Source of the DNA: Sediminibacterium ginsengisoli
GTDB lineage: Bacteria; Bacteroidota; Bacteroidia; Chitinophagales; Chitinophagaceae
NCBI GenBank assembly: GCA_945865545.1
Contig: CAMBEQ010000022.1
Location: 1 to 42,561 of the forward strand
DNA length: 42,561 nt
Direction of reading: 5' to 3'
Shown: one piece after another, positions 25,306-35,323 of the stretch
Layout: each line of letters starts with the position of its first letter
Position numbering within the stretch: the stretch's first letter is position 1
Translations under genes and position numbers: made by a program
The notes under the pieces: generated by a model
What the model was told of the DNA's origin: nothing
Seen by the model: the letters and a program-made list of their open reading frames with translations, nothing else
The model's database searches: none

Positions 25306-25322
25306 AAGTATTTTGAAGCAGC

Positions 25323-26573
25323 TTAATAAATCAAATGGGTCAATAATCCATCTCTTAGCTTTGGTTCAAACCAGGTGCTTTTTGGCGGCATCACTTCACC
25401 CGCATCGGCGATATTAAACAATTGGTCGATGGTAACTGGGTATAAACTAAAGGCAATAGCCATTTCTCCACTGTCTACTCTTTTTTCAAGTTCGGCTAAT
25501 CCGCGAATACCTCCAACAAAATCAATTCGTTTGTCGGTTCTCTGATCTAGGATGCCTAAATATTTAGCTAATATATTGTTAGACAATATGGTAACGTCCA
25601 ACACGCCAATAGGATCGGTTGTATAAGTTCCTTCTTTAGCAATTAATTGATACCATTTTGTATTTAAATACATTCCAAAACTATGCAGGGTTTTTGGTTT
25701 AAACGCAGCCTCTTGTAGTGTAATATCAAACTGAGTAGCTAATGCTGCTATCAATGCTTCTGCGGTTTGACCATTTAAATCTTTTACCACCCTATTGTAA
25801 TCCATGATTTGCAATTGATTCGATGGAAATAAAGTAGTTAAAAAATAATCTGAAATTTTCTTTTCCTCATCACCAGGTTTTGGCGCAAATTCACTTAAAC
25901 TCAATTTTACTTTTGCTGCAGAAGCGGCTCGGTGATGCCCATCGGCAATATACGTGCAAGGAACTTGGCTAGCAAACAAATGGGTAATTTGATCAATGGT
26001 AGTTTCATCGCTCACTGCCCAAACCGTATGCTGTATGCCATCTTCGGCTGTAAAATCATACACTGGATTTTTTGTGGTTTTCCACTTATCGATGATAGTA
26101 TCTAAATCATCTTGATGGCGATACGCTAAAAATACATTCCCCGTTTGTGCCCCAGTGGTTTTGATATGATTGATTCTATCTAATTCTTTTTCAGGTCTGG
26201 TAAATTCATGCTTTTTTATAATACCATTATTATAGTCGTCGATACTACTTACACATACTAAACCAGTTTGTGCACGACCCTCCATAATTAATTGATAAAT
26301 ATAATAGCAAGGTTTAGATTCTTTGAACAACACATCGCGTTGCATAAAGGCAGTTAAATTATTCAATGCCAATTCATATACTTCTGCACTATGGATATCG
26401 GTGGTTTCAGGTAAGCCAATTTCACTTTTTGTAATATGCAAAAATGAATACGCATTACCTACTGCTTCTAATTTAGCTTCTGCACTATTTAAAACATCGT
26501 ATGGTTTACTAGCAACTTGTTTTGCTAATTGAGGCTGTGGACGAACTGCTTCAAAGGGACTAATTTTTGCCAT
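25323..26573 (-). CDS. DUF1015 family protein
   Basis: A 416-residue cytoplasmic protein of the DUF1015 family, recognised from the start (MAKISPFEAVRPQPQLA), the central YIADGHHRAASA motif (D211-S218 region) and the RIDFVGGIRGLAELEKRV segment. The biochemical role is not known; the family is often found beside serA/serC, as here, so a link to serine or phosphohydroxypyruvate metabolism has been supposed. It lies 31 bp after serC on the same strand and is closed by a terminator. Confidence 0.9.
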   Translation of the reverse strand: MAKISPFEAVRPQPQLAKQVASKPYDVLNSAEAKLEAVGNAYSFLHITKSEIGLPETTDIHSAEVYELALNNLTAFMQRDVLFKESKPCYYIYQLIMEGRAQTGLVCVSSIDDYNNGIIKKHEFTRPEKELDRINHIKTTGAQTGNVFLAYRHQDDLDTIIDKWKTTKNPVYDFTAEDGIQHTVWAVSDETTIDQITHLFASQVPCTYIADGHHRAASAAKVKLSLSEFAPKPGDEEKKISDYFLTTLFPSNQLQIMDYNRVVKDLNGQTAEALIAALATQFDITLQEAAFKPKTLHSFGMYLNTKWYQLIAKEGTYTTDPIGVLDVTILSNNILAKYLGILDQRTDKRIDFVGGIRGLAELEKRVDSGEMAIAFSLYPVTIDQLFNIADAGEVMPPKSTWFEPKLRDGLLTHLIY

Positions 26574-26604
26574 GGGCGCAAAGTTCGTTCTTTTTTACGA
26601 AGAT

Positions 26605-27672
26605 TTAATTTTTTTCAGCGAATGATTTCATCAAGTCGCAAAATGCTTGCACACTTGATAATGGGAGTGCATTGTACATACTTACACGTATGCCGCCCAC
26701 CGTTCTATATCCTTTAACACCAATCATTCCCTCGCTTTTACACAAGGTTAAAAAAGAAGCTTCTAAAGCTGGATTGGTTAAAAAGAAAACAGCGTTCATG
26801 ATGCTTCTATCTTCTTTGGCAATGGGACAATAAAAAGCAGGTAAGCTGTCAATGGTATGGTATAATAAATTTGCTTTTTCTTGATTGCGCTTTCCCATTT
26901 CAGCTAAACCACCTTGCGCTTCAATCCATCTTAGCGTTAATAAACTAACATATATTGAAAATACAGGTGGTGTATTTAATAGTGAACCAGCTTCAATATG
27001 TTTTTGATAATTTAATATCGCAGGAATTTTTCTGTTTATTTTTCCTAAAATTTCTTTTTTCACCACTACCATGGTTACCCCAGCAGCCCCCATATTTTTT
27101 TGGGCACCCGCATAAATTAAATCGAATTGTTTAAAGTTAGTTGGCCTACAAAAAATATCAGAACTCATATCCCCAATTAATAAGGCATTCGTCTGAGGAT
27201 ATTGATGCCATTGGGTTCCCTCCACCGTATTGTTGGTGGTAATATGCAAATAAGTTGCATTGGCTGGAATGTCTAATTGCTTATTAATGTAGGTATGTTT
27301 TTTATCAGCCGTATCAGCCACTACTTTTACTGGACCAAAAATACTGGCTTCTTTTACTGCTTTGTTGCCCCAAACTCCATTGTCACAAATAGCCGCTAAT
27401 CCATTTTCATCCAAAAGATTCATAGGCACTTGCATAAATTGCATGGTAGCCCCTCCTTGTAAAAAAAGAACTTCATAAGCATCATCTAATCCCATTAATC
27501 TTTTAATAATTTGTTGCGCTTCGGTTACCACTTCTACAAAATGAGAAGTACGATGTCCTATTTCTAAAATAGATAATCCGGTATCATTAAAATTATGAAT
27601 GGCTGCAGCAGCTTGATCTAAAACCTCTTGAGGTAAAATAGAAGGACCTGAATTAAAATTGTACAATTGCAT
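26605..27672 (-). CDS. serC: Phosphoserine aminotransferase
   Basis: A 355-residue PLP aminotransferase making 3-phosphoserine from 3-phosphohydroxypyruvate and glutamate. The start YNFNSGPSILPQEVL is diagnostic, the PLP lysine is K192 in YAGAQKNMGAAGV, and the GHRTSHFVEV and GGATMQF motifs bind substrate and cofactor phosphate. The C-terminus GVKGYRTVGGIRVSMYNALP is conserved. It is flanked by DUF502 (22 bp upstream) and DUF1015. The serA and serB genes are not in the window. Confidence 0.96.
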   Translation of the reverse strand: MQLYNFNSGPSILPQEVLDQAAAAIHNFNDTGLSILEIGHRTSHFVEVVTEAQQIIKRLMGLDDAYEVLFLQGGATMQFMQVPMNLLDENGLAAICDNGVWGNKAVKEASIFGPVKVVADTADKKHTYINKQLDIPANATYLHITTNNTVEGTQWHQYPQTNALLIGDMSSDIFCRPTNFKQFDLIYAGAQKNMGAAGVTMVVVKKEILGKINRKIPAILNYQKHIEAGSLLNTPPVFSIYVSLLTLRWIEAQGGLAEMGKRNQEKANLLYHTIDSLPAFYCPIAKEDRSIMNAVFFLTNPALEASFLTLCKSEGMIGVKGYRTVGGIRVSMYNALPLSSVQAFCDLMKSFAEKN

Positions 27673-27694
27673 TAGATAGGAAAGAGTTTATATA

Positions 27695-28369
27695 TTATTG
27701 ATCTGTTTCGGTTGCTTTAGTTTCGTCGTCGTCAACTGTTGTAACTCCTCCGGAAATAGCATATTTCATGGCTTCTGCTGCATTGATATGCTTTGGTAAT
27801 TTTTTTATTTTGGATAAGGGCACAATAAATGAAATTCCTGATATAGCATAAGAATGTGGCACATACACAGTTACATGATCTTTTAATCCTAAATGTTCAC
27901 AGGTTTCTTGTGTAATAAATCCTATTCTCCATATATCTTCTGCATCAATACAAACTAAAACGGGTTTATCAAATTTTTTCTTATTCCCTGCAAAGGCTTC
28001 TAAAAAATCTTTGACAGATGAATAAATAATTTTTACGCCTGGCGTTTTTTCTAAAATCTTATCAAAGATGGACATGACCCTTTCTATAAAAAATAAAGAA
28101 GACAACCAGCCCACCACTAAAACTAAGGTAATGGCAACAATAAATCCCAATCCTGTTACTTTAGGGATTTGTCCATTGACCGCTGCAAATTTTAGCGGAA
28201 AAATTGCATTCAACACATTGGGTAAAAAATTATCAACCCAATTAAATAAACTTACCACCACCCAAATAGTTACTCCAATAGGCGCTAGTACCACCACCCC
28301 TTGAAAAAAGCGTTGAGCTAAGGCGGTTAAAATTTTCTGTTTGGTGAATTGGTGCCTGATACTGGGCAT
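27695..28369 (-). CDS. DUF502 family inner-membrane protein
   Basis: A 224-residue membrane protein of the DUF502 family. The first hydrophobic helix (GVVVLAPIGVTIWVVVSLF, about 20-40) is followed by NWVDNFLP. A second (FIVAITLVLVVGWLSSLFF, about 76-94) precedes a soluble domain with the typical IPGVK-like segment (EKTPGVKIIYSSVKDFLEAF). The acidic tail (DDDETKATETDQ) is not conserved in kind. The function is unknown. It leads the DUF502-serC-DUF1015 unit and diverges from the efflux regulator across 124 bp. Confidence 0.9.
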   Translation of the reverse strand: MPSIRHQFTKQKILTALAQRFFQGVVVLAPIGVTIWVVVSLFNWVDNFLPNVLNAIFPLKFAAVNGQIPKVTGLGFIVAITLVLVVGWLSSLFFIERVMSIFDKILEKTPGVKIIYSSVKDFLEAFAGNKKKFDKPVLVCIDAEDIWRIGFITQETCEHLGLKDHVTVYVPHSYAISGISFIVPLSKIKKLPKHINAAEAMKYAISGGVTTVDDDETKATETDQ

Positions 28370-28439
28370 TTTATACTGGTTTAAGCCTCAAATTTCAAAC
28401 AAATTTGCCATTCGGCATAAATAATAAAAAAATAAGCCT

Positions 28440-28467
28440 GGAAACTTTGAAAACCTAATTAGTTTCC
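28440..28467. promoter_or_regulatory. Inverted repeat operator over the efflux promoter
   Basis: Perfect 7-bp arms GGAAACT (28440-28446) and AGTTTCC (28461-28467) are separated by 14 bp. The -33 TTTG begins at the end of the left arm and the right arm ends one base before the -7 box, so a bound dimer would block RNA polymerase. The TetR protein encoded 26 bp downstream is the likely ligand. Confidence 0.7.
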
Positions 28468-28476
28468 ATAGTTTTG
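28446..28476 (+). promoter_or_regulatory. Promoter of the TetR-RND efflux operon
   Basis: TTTG (28446-28449), a 19-nt spacer and TAGTTTTG (28469-28476) form a full Bacteroidota promoter. The predicted start is near 28482, leaving a leader of about 12 nt. Confidence 0.75.
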
Positions 28477-28493
28477 CGCCTTCAAAACCTCCT

Positions 28494-29123
28494 ATGCAAG
28501 ATAGAATTCATAATAAAGCCCGTGAATTGATGTTCCAAACAGGGGTGAAGCATGTTACCATGGATGATTTAGCCAATCAATTGGGGATTAGCAAAAAGAC
28601 CATTTACCAGTATTACAAAGATAAAGATGCCTTGGTGAGCTCTGTGGTTGAAATTGAACTAGCCAACCACGTACTTTTTTGTAATGAAAGTGTGGTAGCT
28701 GCAGACAATGCGGTGCATGAAATATTCTTATTAATGAGAGTGATACAAGAAATGTTTAATAGAATGAATCCACTCGCCTTATTTGAAATTGAAAAGTATT
28801 ACCCAGCTGCCTATGAAAAAATTAAAAAACATAAGGACGATTATATATTTTCTATGATAAGCGCCAATTTAGAAAAAGGTATTAAAGAAGGTTTATATAG
28901 AAAAGATGTGGATGTAACTATTCTTTCTAAATACAGATTAGAGACCAGTTTAATTCCATTTAACATACATGTTTTTCATCCTTCAAAATTTGATATGTTA
29001 AAAGTGAATTTACAAATAATTGAACATTTCGTTTATGGGGTAGCCACTTTAGAAGGACATACATTAATGGATACTTATAAACTTAATTACAATATTATAC
29101 AACAACAAGAAAATAAAATATAG
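28494..29123 (+). CDS. TetR-family transcriptional regulator
   Basis: A 209-residue TetR/AcrR-type repressor. The N-terminal helix-turn-helix is at about residues 18-46 (VTMDDLANQLGISKKTIYQY, then YKDKDALV), followed by an all-helical ligand domain with no family-specific motif. It is the first gene of the efflux operon, and TolC starts one base after its stop. The likely role is autorepression and control of the pump through the inverted repeat at 28440-28467, released by a pump substrate. The inducer is unknown. Confidence 0.92.
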   Translation: MQDRIHNKARELMFQTGVKHVTMDDLANQLGISKKTIYQYYKDKDALVSSVVEIELANHVLFCNESVVAADNAVHEIFLLMRVIQEMFNRMNPLALFEIEKYYPAAYEKIKKHKDDYIFSMISANLEKGIKEGLYRKDVDVTILSKYRLETSLIPFNIHVFHPSKFDMLKVNLQIIEHFVYGVATLEGHTLMDTYKLNYNIIQQQENKI

Positions 29124-29124
29124 A

Positions 29125-30459
29125 ATGAAAAATTTATTCATCGGCTTACTTACTTTAATGAGTGCTAGTAATGTAATGGCACAAAATGACAAACTCATCC
29201 ATGCATTTAGTTTAGAAGAATGTGTGAATTATGCACAAAAAAATAATGTGCAAGTAAAAAATGCATTGCTCGCTGTTGATGTACAAGTACAAACCAATCG
29301 TGAAATAGCGGCGGCGGCTTACCCTTCCATTGGAACCAATATAGGTGGAACCGACTTCCTAAAAATTCCTACCTCGCTTTTGCCAGGACAAATTTTTGGT
29401 GGAGCGGCTGGAACTTTTATTCCAGTTCAATTTGGTACCAAATACAATGCCAACTATGGTGCCAACTTCCAACAATTATTATTTGATGGACAAGTGTTTG
29501 TAGCCTTACAAGCGCGTCAAACTTCCTTAGAAATGCAAAGAAAAAATGCAGCGGTTACGGAAGAGGTGATTAAAGCAAATATTTATAAAATATATTATCA
29601 ATTATCTGCAAGTAAAACTCAGTTAAATATTTTAGATGCCAATATAGAGCGTTTAAATAAATTGGCACATGATGCTGAAATAATGTACAAAAATGGCTTT
29701 GCAGAAAAATTAGATGTGGACAAAGTAAGTGTTCAATTAAACAACTTACAAACCGAGAAAATAAAAGCCAACAATAGCGTTGCCATTGGTTTTATGGGTT
29801 TAAAAATGTTAATGGGTATGCCAGTGAAAGATAGCCTTGCTTTAACTGAAGTAATCAATGAGCAAAGTTTAAACACAGATGTATTAGTAGAAAATGATTT
29901 TCAATATGGCATTAGAAAAGATTATCAATATTTGAGTACCGTTAAAAAATTAAGTGAATACAATGTTAAGCGTTATCAATTAAGCTATTTACCCACTGTA
30001 AATTTTTCTGGCGCCTATTCTAAAAATGCCTTGAGGACTAAATTTGACTTTTTTGAAGGGGGCGATTGGTTCCCTACCTCTCTATTAAGTCTTAATGTAA
30101 ATCTTCCTTTATTTAATGGTTTTGCTAGAGAAGCCAGAGTGAAAAGAACTAAGATTGAATTAAAGCAGATTGAGAATCAAATGGACGCTTTAAAAAATAA
30201 TATTGACAATGAAATAACCCAAGCCAAATTAAATTATATATCGTCAGTAGCTACAGTTCAGTTTCAAAAGAAAAATATGCAATTGGCAGAAAATGTTTTT
30301 CAACAAACAAAAAAGAAATTTGAAGCAGGCACCGGTTCAAATACAGAAATTTCGGCTGCACAAGCAGATTTAGTAAGTGCTCAAAATAATTTCATGAACG
30401 CTTTATATTCTGCATTAATTGCTAAGGTAGACTTATTAAAAGCCTCTGGAAAATTATAA
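29125..30459 (+). CDS. TolC-family outer-membrane efflux channel
   Basis: A 444-residue protein with signal peptide (MKNLFIGLLTLMSASNVMAQ) and the repeated helical architecture of outer-membrane efflux proteins: ALLAVDVQVQTNREIAAAAY in the first half and, in the second, VNLPLFNGFAREARVKRTKI followed by FEAGTGSNTEISAAQADLVS. It forms the outer-membrane duct for the RND pump encoded downstream. It starts one nt after the TetR stop, so translation is probably coupled. The spacing to the membrane-fusion gene is 39 bp. Confidence 0.93.
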   Translation: MKNLFIGLLTLMSASNVMAQNDKLIHAFSLEECVNYAQKNNVQVKNALLAVDVQVQTNREIAAAAYPSIGTNIGGTDFLKIPTSLLPGQIFGGAAGTFIPVQFGTKYNANYGANFQQLLFDGQVFVALQARQTSLEMQRKNAAVTEEVIKANIYKIYYQLSASKTQLNILDANIERLNKLAHDAEIMYKNGFAEKLDVDKVSVQLNNLQTEKIKANNSVAIGFMGLKMLMGMPVKDSLALTEVINEQSLNTDVLVENDFQYGIRKDYQYLSTVKKLSEYNVKRYQLSYLPTVNFSGAYSKNALRTKFDFFEGGDWFPTSLLSLNVNLPLFNGFAREARVKRTKIELKQIENQMDALKNNIDNEITQAKLNYISSVATVQFQKKNMQLAENVFQQTKKKFEAGTGSNTEISAAQADLVSAQNNFMNALYSALIAKVDLLKASGKL

Positions 30460-30498
30460 AATCGTAAATAAATACCATAAAATATTAAAAATAAAATA

Positions 30499-31677
30499 AT
30501 GAAAAATTTCTCTAAAGTGTTATTAAGCTCCTTTGTACTTTTCGCCATTGCCTGTGGTGGTGGAAATAACAATATTGAAAAACAAAAAGCTAATTTAGCA
30601 GCGTTAAAAAAACAAGGTCTTGAATTAAATGTAAAAATTGCTAGCCTTGAAAAAGAAATTGAAAAAGCAGGTGGAGCAGAAACAGTGAAGGCTATTTTAG
30701 TATCAGTAAGCCCAATTGCTGCTCAAGATTTTACTCATTATATAGAGCTTCAGGGTAAAGTAGAATCGGAGAGTGTTTCATTTGTAACTCCTCGTGCAGG
30801 AGGTGGTCAAGTAAGAGGTTTATTTGTAAAAAGAGGAGACCAGGTTAAAAAAGGACAATTGATATTACAATTAGACAATGCAATGCTTAAGCAAAGTGCG
30901 GCGGCAGCCACTTTAAATATTGAAACTTTAAAGGCTCAGGCAACTTTAGCTAAATCAGTTTATGAAAAACAAAAAAATCTTTGGGATCAAAATATTGGCA
31001 GTGAAATACAATTACTTACCGCAAAAACCAATGCAGAATCTTTAGCCAACCAATTAAAAGCCGCAGGGGAACAATTGGGCATGGTAAAAGATCAATTGGC
31101 TTTTACAAGTATTTATAGTGATGTGGAAGGAGTAGCCGAAGAAGTGAATGTTAAGGTAGGTGAGCTTTTTATGGGCCCAGGTCAAATTAAAATTGTCAAC
31201 ACTACTCAATTAAAATTAACTACCCAAATCCCAGAAAATTATGCTGGCAAAATAAAAGTAGGCACGGAGGTTAGTTTAAATTTTCCTGACATTGAGAAAA
31301 TTATTAGTACTAAACTATCTGTAATAGGAAATGTTATTGACCCATTAAACAGAAGTTTTTATGTAGAAACAAAATTACCCAGAGACAAAGACTTCAGACC
31401 CAATCAAATGGTGCAAGTTAAAATTAAAGACTACGAAAAAAAGAATGCCATTAGTGCTCCTATTAATTTGTTACAAAATGATGAGAAAGGTAAATTCATT
31501 TATGTAGCTATTACAGAAAATGGAAAATTGGTAGCGCGTAAAAAAGTAGTTACCGTTGGGCAATATTATGGTAATAATATTGAAATTATTTCTGGCTTAA
31601 TTGCAGGTGATGTAATTATCACAGAAGGCTATCAAAGTTTATTTGATGGTCAAAATATTACTACTTCCGATAAATAA
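30499..31677 (+). CDS. RND membrane-fusion lipoprotein
   Basis: A 392-residue periplasmic adaptor. A lipoprotein signal ends in FAIACGGG, with lipidated C19. A short coiled coil (about 25-55) precedes the HlyD/AcrA barrel-sandwich start (YIELQGKVESESVSFVTPRA), the biotinyl-lipoyl-like half (KRGDQVKKGQLILQLDNAML), the hairpin (about 125-195) and the beta-barrel (VKVGELFMGPGQIKIVNTTQ). It links the inner-membrane pump to TolC. It lies between those two genes, 26 bp before the pump. Confidence 0.94.
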   Translation: MKNFSKVLLSSFVLFAIACGGGNNNIEKQKANLAALKKQGLELNVKIASLEKEIEKAGGAETVKAILVSVSPIAAQDFTHYIELQGKVESESVSFVTPRAGGGQVRGLFVKRGDQVKKGQLILQLDNAMLKQSAAAATLNIETLKAQATLAKSVYEKQKNLWDQNIGSEIQLLTAKTNAESLANQLKAAGEQLGMVKDQLAFTSIYSDVEGVAEEVNVKVGELFMGPGQIKIVNTTQLKLTTQIPENYAGKIKVGTEVSLNFPDIEKIISTKLSVIGNVIDPLNRSFYVETKLPRDKDFRPNQMVQVKIKDYEKKNAISAPINLLQNDEKGKFIYVAITENGKLVARKKVVTVGQYYGNNIEIISGLIAGDVIITEGYQSLFDGQNITTSDK

Positions 31678-31703
31678 TTATAAATAAAGCTCAATAGATT
31701 AAT

Positions 31704-34700
31704 ATGTCGACCATTAATAAAATAAAACAAAAGTTTAAAGAATTTAAACCTACCTCTTGGAGTATTACCAATAAGACCACTATCTATTTGATAATGCTAT
31801 TGCTGAGCTTAGGTGGAATTTATCAATTCCTTACACTTCCTAAAGAGAATTTTCCCGAAGTAGTGATTCCTAATATTTTTGTGCAAACTATTTACGTTGG
31901 TAATTCTCCAAAGGATATTGAAAATTTAGTAACACGTCCCATTGAAAAGCAAATCAAAAGCATCAGTGGTGTAAAAATTAGTAAGTTTACTTCTACTTCT
32001 CAACAAGACTTTTCGGCCATTACGGTTGAATTTAGTACCGATGTAAAACCAGAATTGGCTTTACAAAAAGTAAAAGATGCGGTAGATAAAGCGAAGGCCG
32101 ATTTGCCCAATGATTTAACACAGGATCCTAGAGTAATAGAATTGAATATTAGTGACATGCCTATTATGTCTATTAACATTAGTGGTAATTATAGTCCCGT
32201 TCAATTAGCAAGATATGCAGACGATTTAAAAGATAAAATAGAAGGTATTCCACAAATTAATAGAATTGATTTAGTGGGTGCTCCTGAAAGAGAGTTTCAA
32301 ATTAATGTTGATAATTTTCGTATGCAAAGCTCAGGCATCACCTTTGATGACATCAGCGCTGCTATACAAAGAGAAAACCTAGATTTATCGGGTGGTTTAT
32401 TAGAAGTGGGTAGCATGAACCGTAACCTTCAATTAAAAGGTCAATTAAAAAATGCGAATGACATTGCTAATATTATTGTGCGCAATACCAATGGCGCTCC
32501 TATTTATTTAAGAGATGTAGCTGGTATTAAAGATACCGTTAAAAACAATGAAAGTTTTGCGCGTTTAGATGGTAAAAATGTATTGACTTTAAATATTATT
32601 AAGCGAAATGGTGAAAATTTAATTGCTACGTCCGATGCGGTGAAGAAAATTGTGGAAGAAGCAAGAGCCAATGATTTACCTAAAGATGTTAAAGCGGTAA
32701 TTTCTGGAGATCAAAGTATTAGAACCAGAAGTTCGTTCACAGATTTAGTCAACTCCATTGTCATTGGATTTATATTGGTCTTGGTCGTTTTGATGTTTTT
32801 TATGGGCGTAACCAATGCCTTTTTCGTAGCCTTATCGGTACCACTTAGTATGTTTGTGGCCTTTGTATTATTGCCTGCAGGAGATTTAGTAGTGGGTTCG
32901 CATATTACCTTAAATTTTATGGTATTATTTGCCCTACTTTTTGGCTTGGGAATTATTGTTGATGATGCCATTGTGGTCATTGAAAATACACACCGTATTT
33001 TTGTTCAAGGCAAAGGAAAATTAACTGCTACCACCTCGGCAAAAATGGCTGCTGGTGAAGTGTTCATTCCTGTATTAGCGGGTACGATTACCACTTTAGC
33101 GCCTTTCTTCCCCTTATTATTCTGGCCTGGTATCATTGGTAAGTTCATGGTGTATTTACCTACGATGTTAATTTTTACATTGGCAGCCTCTTTAGTAGTT
33201 GCCTTTATTATGAATCCTGTTTTTGCTGTTGATTTTATGAATCATGAGGAAGAAAAATCAACAGCCCCTAAATCGGCCATGTTTAAGAAAAAGAATTTCT
33301 GGATTCCTATTGGTATAGGTATTTTACTTGACTTGATGGGATTCACTTTCTTAGGAAATTTATTGATTTTCTTTATGATTTTGGTAGTGGCTAATAAATA
33401 TTTCATTACCGATTTAATTGAGAAATTTCAAACCACTACCCTTCCTAAACTCATGGAAAGTTATGAAAGAATTTTGCGTCGTGCATTAAGTGGATGGAGA
33501 CCTGCTAAATTAATTATAGGCACTTTTGTTTTATTAATAGTATCCTTCGTGGTTTTTGGAATTAGCATCAGTACCGGTAGAGTAGGTATAGAATTTTTCC
33601 CAAAAGGGGATCCCAACCAAGTATATGTTTACTTAAAATTACCAGTAGGTAGTAAAGTAAATTACACCGACTCCGTTACTAAAGTTGTTGAGAAAAAAGT
33701 AGCGAAAGCTTTGGAAATGAATAACGATAAAAAGAACCCACTCGTGGAAAGTATCATTAGCAATGTGGCCATTGGTGCTAGTGATCCAATGACTGGGGAT
33801 AGAAGTACAAGATCGGAACTGGGTCGTGTTCAAGTGAACTTTATAGAATATGAAAAGCGTCATGGAAAATCTACCGCACCTTATTTAGACGCCATTCGTG
33901 CTGAAATGAAAGGAATTCCTGGTTCAGAAATTACGGTTACACAAGAATCAAGTGGTCCACCTACAGATCCTCCGATCAATATTGAAATTCAAGGAGAAGA
34001 TTTTGATAAATTGGTTAAAACAGCCGTAGGATTAAAAAATTATTTAGACGCTGCACAAATTCCAGGTATCGATGGTTTAAAAATGGATGTGGATTTAGTT
34101 AATCCTGAATTAACCTTAACAGTTGATAGAGACCGCGCTTTGATAGAAGGCGTAAGTAGTGCCCAAGTGGGTATGCAAATACGTACCGCCTTATTTGGTA
34201 AAGAAGTGTCTACCATTAAAGATGGCAAGGAGGAATATAAAATTCAATTGAGAAACGAAGAATTACAAAGAAAAAATTTGGTAGATCTTTTAAATATGCG
34301 CTTATCTTTTAGAGATATGGCTGCTGGTGGAATGGTTAAAAACATTCCCATTAGTTCTCTTGTGAAAGTAGAGCCAACCAATACTTTTGGTAGTATTAAA
34401 AGAAAAAATCAAAAACGTTTAATTCAACTTAGGTCAAATGTTAAATTAGATCAGGGGTATAATCCAACAGCGGTGAATGTCGTGATTGCTCAATACATTC
34501 AAAATTTTAAAGGTATTGCTGATGGCGTAACGGTAAAACAAACAGGAGAGAATGAACAACAATTAGAGACCGTAGCATTTTTAGGTAAAGCATTGGTGAT
34601 TGCATTAATGCTTATTTTATTGACTTTGGTTTTACAATTTAACTCTATCTCTAAATCAGTTATTATATTAACAGAGATTTTGTTTAGCATCATTGGAGTA

Positions 34701-35297
34701 TTATTAGGCTTTTCTATTTTTGGGATGAAAGTATCCGGTGTCATGACAGGACTCGGTATTGTAGGACTTGCGGGTATTGTAGTGAAAAATGGAATATTGG
34801 TAATTGAATTTGCCGATGAATTAAGATCAAGAGGGTATAAAACAAGAGAAGCTGTAATTCAAGCCGGTAAAACTAGAATTATACCAGTATTGTTAACAGC
34901 ACTTGCTGCTATTTTAGGTTTCTTACCAATAGCCATTGGCTTTAACATTAATTTTGTGACTTTATTTAGTGAGCTTAACCCCCATATTTTCTTTGGGGGA
35001 GATAACGTTGCTTTTTGGAAACCATTAAGTTGGACCATTATTTATGGATTGGCTTTTGCCTTTTTTATGACTTTATTTATTGTACCGGCTATGTATATTA
35101 TTGCCGAACGCTTACGTAGACCCATGCGCCGTCATTTTGGAGGCAAATGGATAAGCTTTTTAGGCATTCCGCCATTAACATTTATTTTTATTCCTTTAAT
35201 ATTTATTACTACATTTATACATAGAAGAAATGAAAAAAGAAGAAAGGCCAATAACAATGCCAATGGAGATAAAATAATAAATGGTTCCTGGTTTTAA
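31704..35297 (+). CDS. RND-family efflux transporter, AcrB/HAE1-like
   Basis: A 1197-residue inner-membrane pump driven by proton flow. TM1 lies at about 25-45, followed by the first periplasmic domain. The TM4 proton-relay motif is GLGIIVDDAIVVIEN at 414-428, with the two Asp at 420-421. The second half repeats the fold, with GLGIVGLAGIVVKNGILVIE in TM10-11. At about 150 residues longer than E. coli AcrB it has an extended middle hydrophobic stretch (about 535-570) and a positively charged tail (RRNEKRRKANN). The divergence places it in the AcrB/AcrD/AcrF superfamily, but the substrate cannot be predicted. Confidence 0.95.
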   Translation: MSTINKIKQKFKEFKPTSWSITNKTTIYLIMLLLSLGGIYQFLTLPKENFPEVVIPNIFVQTIYVGNSPKDIENLVTRPIEKQIKSISGVKISKFTSTSQQDFSAITVEFSTDVKPELALQKVKDAVDKAKADLPNDLTQDPRVIELNISDMPIMSINISGNYSPVQLARYADDLKDKIEGIPQINRIDLVGAPEREFQINVDNFRMQSSGITFDDISAAIQRENLDLSGGLLEVGSMNRNLQLKGQLKNANDIANIIVRNTNGAPIYLRDVAGIKDTVKNNESFARLDGKNVLTLNIIKRNGENLIATSDAVKKIVEEARANDLPKDVKAVISGDQSIRTRSSFTDLVNSIVIGFILVLVVLMFFMGVTNAFFVALSVPLSMFVAFVLLPAGDLVVGSHITLNFMVLFALLFGLGIIVDDAIVVIENTHRIFVQGKGKLTATTSAKMAAGEVFIPVLAGTITTLAPFFPLLFWPGIIGKFMVYLPTMLIFTLAASLVVAFIMNPVFAVDFMNHEEEKSTAPKSAMFKKKNFWIPIGIGILLDLMGFTFLGNLLIFFMILVVANKYFITDLIEKFQTTTLPKLMESYERILRRALSGWRPAKLIIGTFVLLIVSFVVFGISISTGRVGIEFFPKGDPNQVYVYLKLPVGSKVNYTDSVTKVVEKKVAKALEMNNDKKNPLVESIISNVAIGASDPMTGDRSTRSELGRVQVNFIEYEKRHGKSTAPYLDAIRAEMKGIPGSEITVTQESSGPPTDPPINIEIQGEDFDKLVKTAVGLKNYLDAAQIPGIDGLKMDVDLVNPELTLTVDRDRALIEGVSSAQVGMQIRTALFGKEVSTIKDGKEEYKIQLRNEELQRKNLVDLLNMRLSFRDMAAGGMVKNIPISSLVKVEPTNTFGSIKRKNQKRLIQLRSNVKLDQGYNPTAVNVVIAQYIQNFKGIADGVTVKQTGENEQQLETVAFLGKALVIALMLILLTLVLQFNSISKSVIILTEILFSIIGVLLGFSIFGMKVSGVMTGLGIVGLAGIVVKNGILVIEFADELRSRGYKTREAVIQAGKTRIIPVLLTALAAILGFLPIAIGFNINFVTLFSELNPHIFFGGDNVAFWKPLSWTIIYGLAFAFFMTLFIVPAMYIIAERLRRPMRRHFGGKWISFLGIPPLTFIFIPLIFITTFIHRRNEKRRKANNNANGDKIINGSWF

Positions 35298-35323
35298 TAT
35301 AAATTAATAAAAAAGAAATAACT

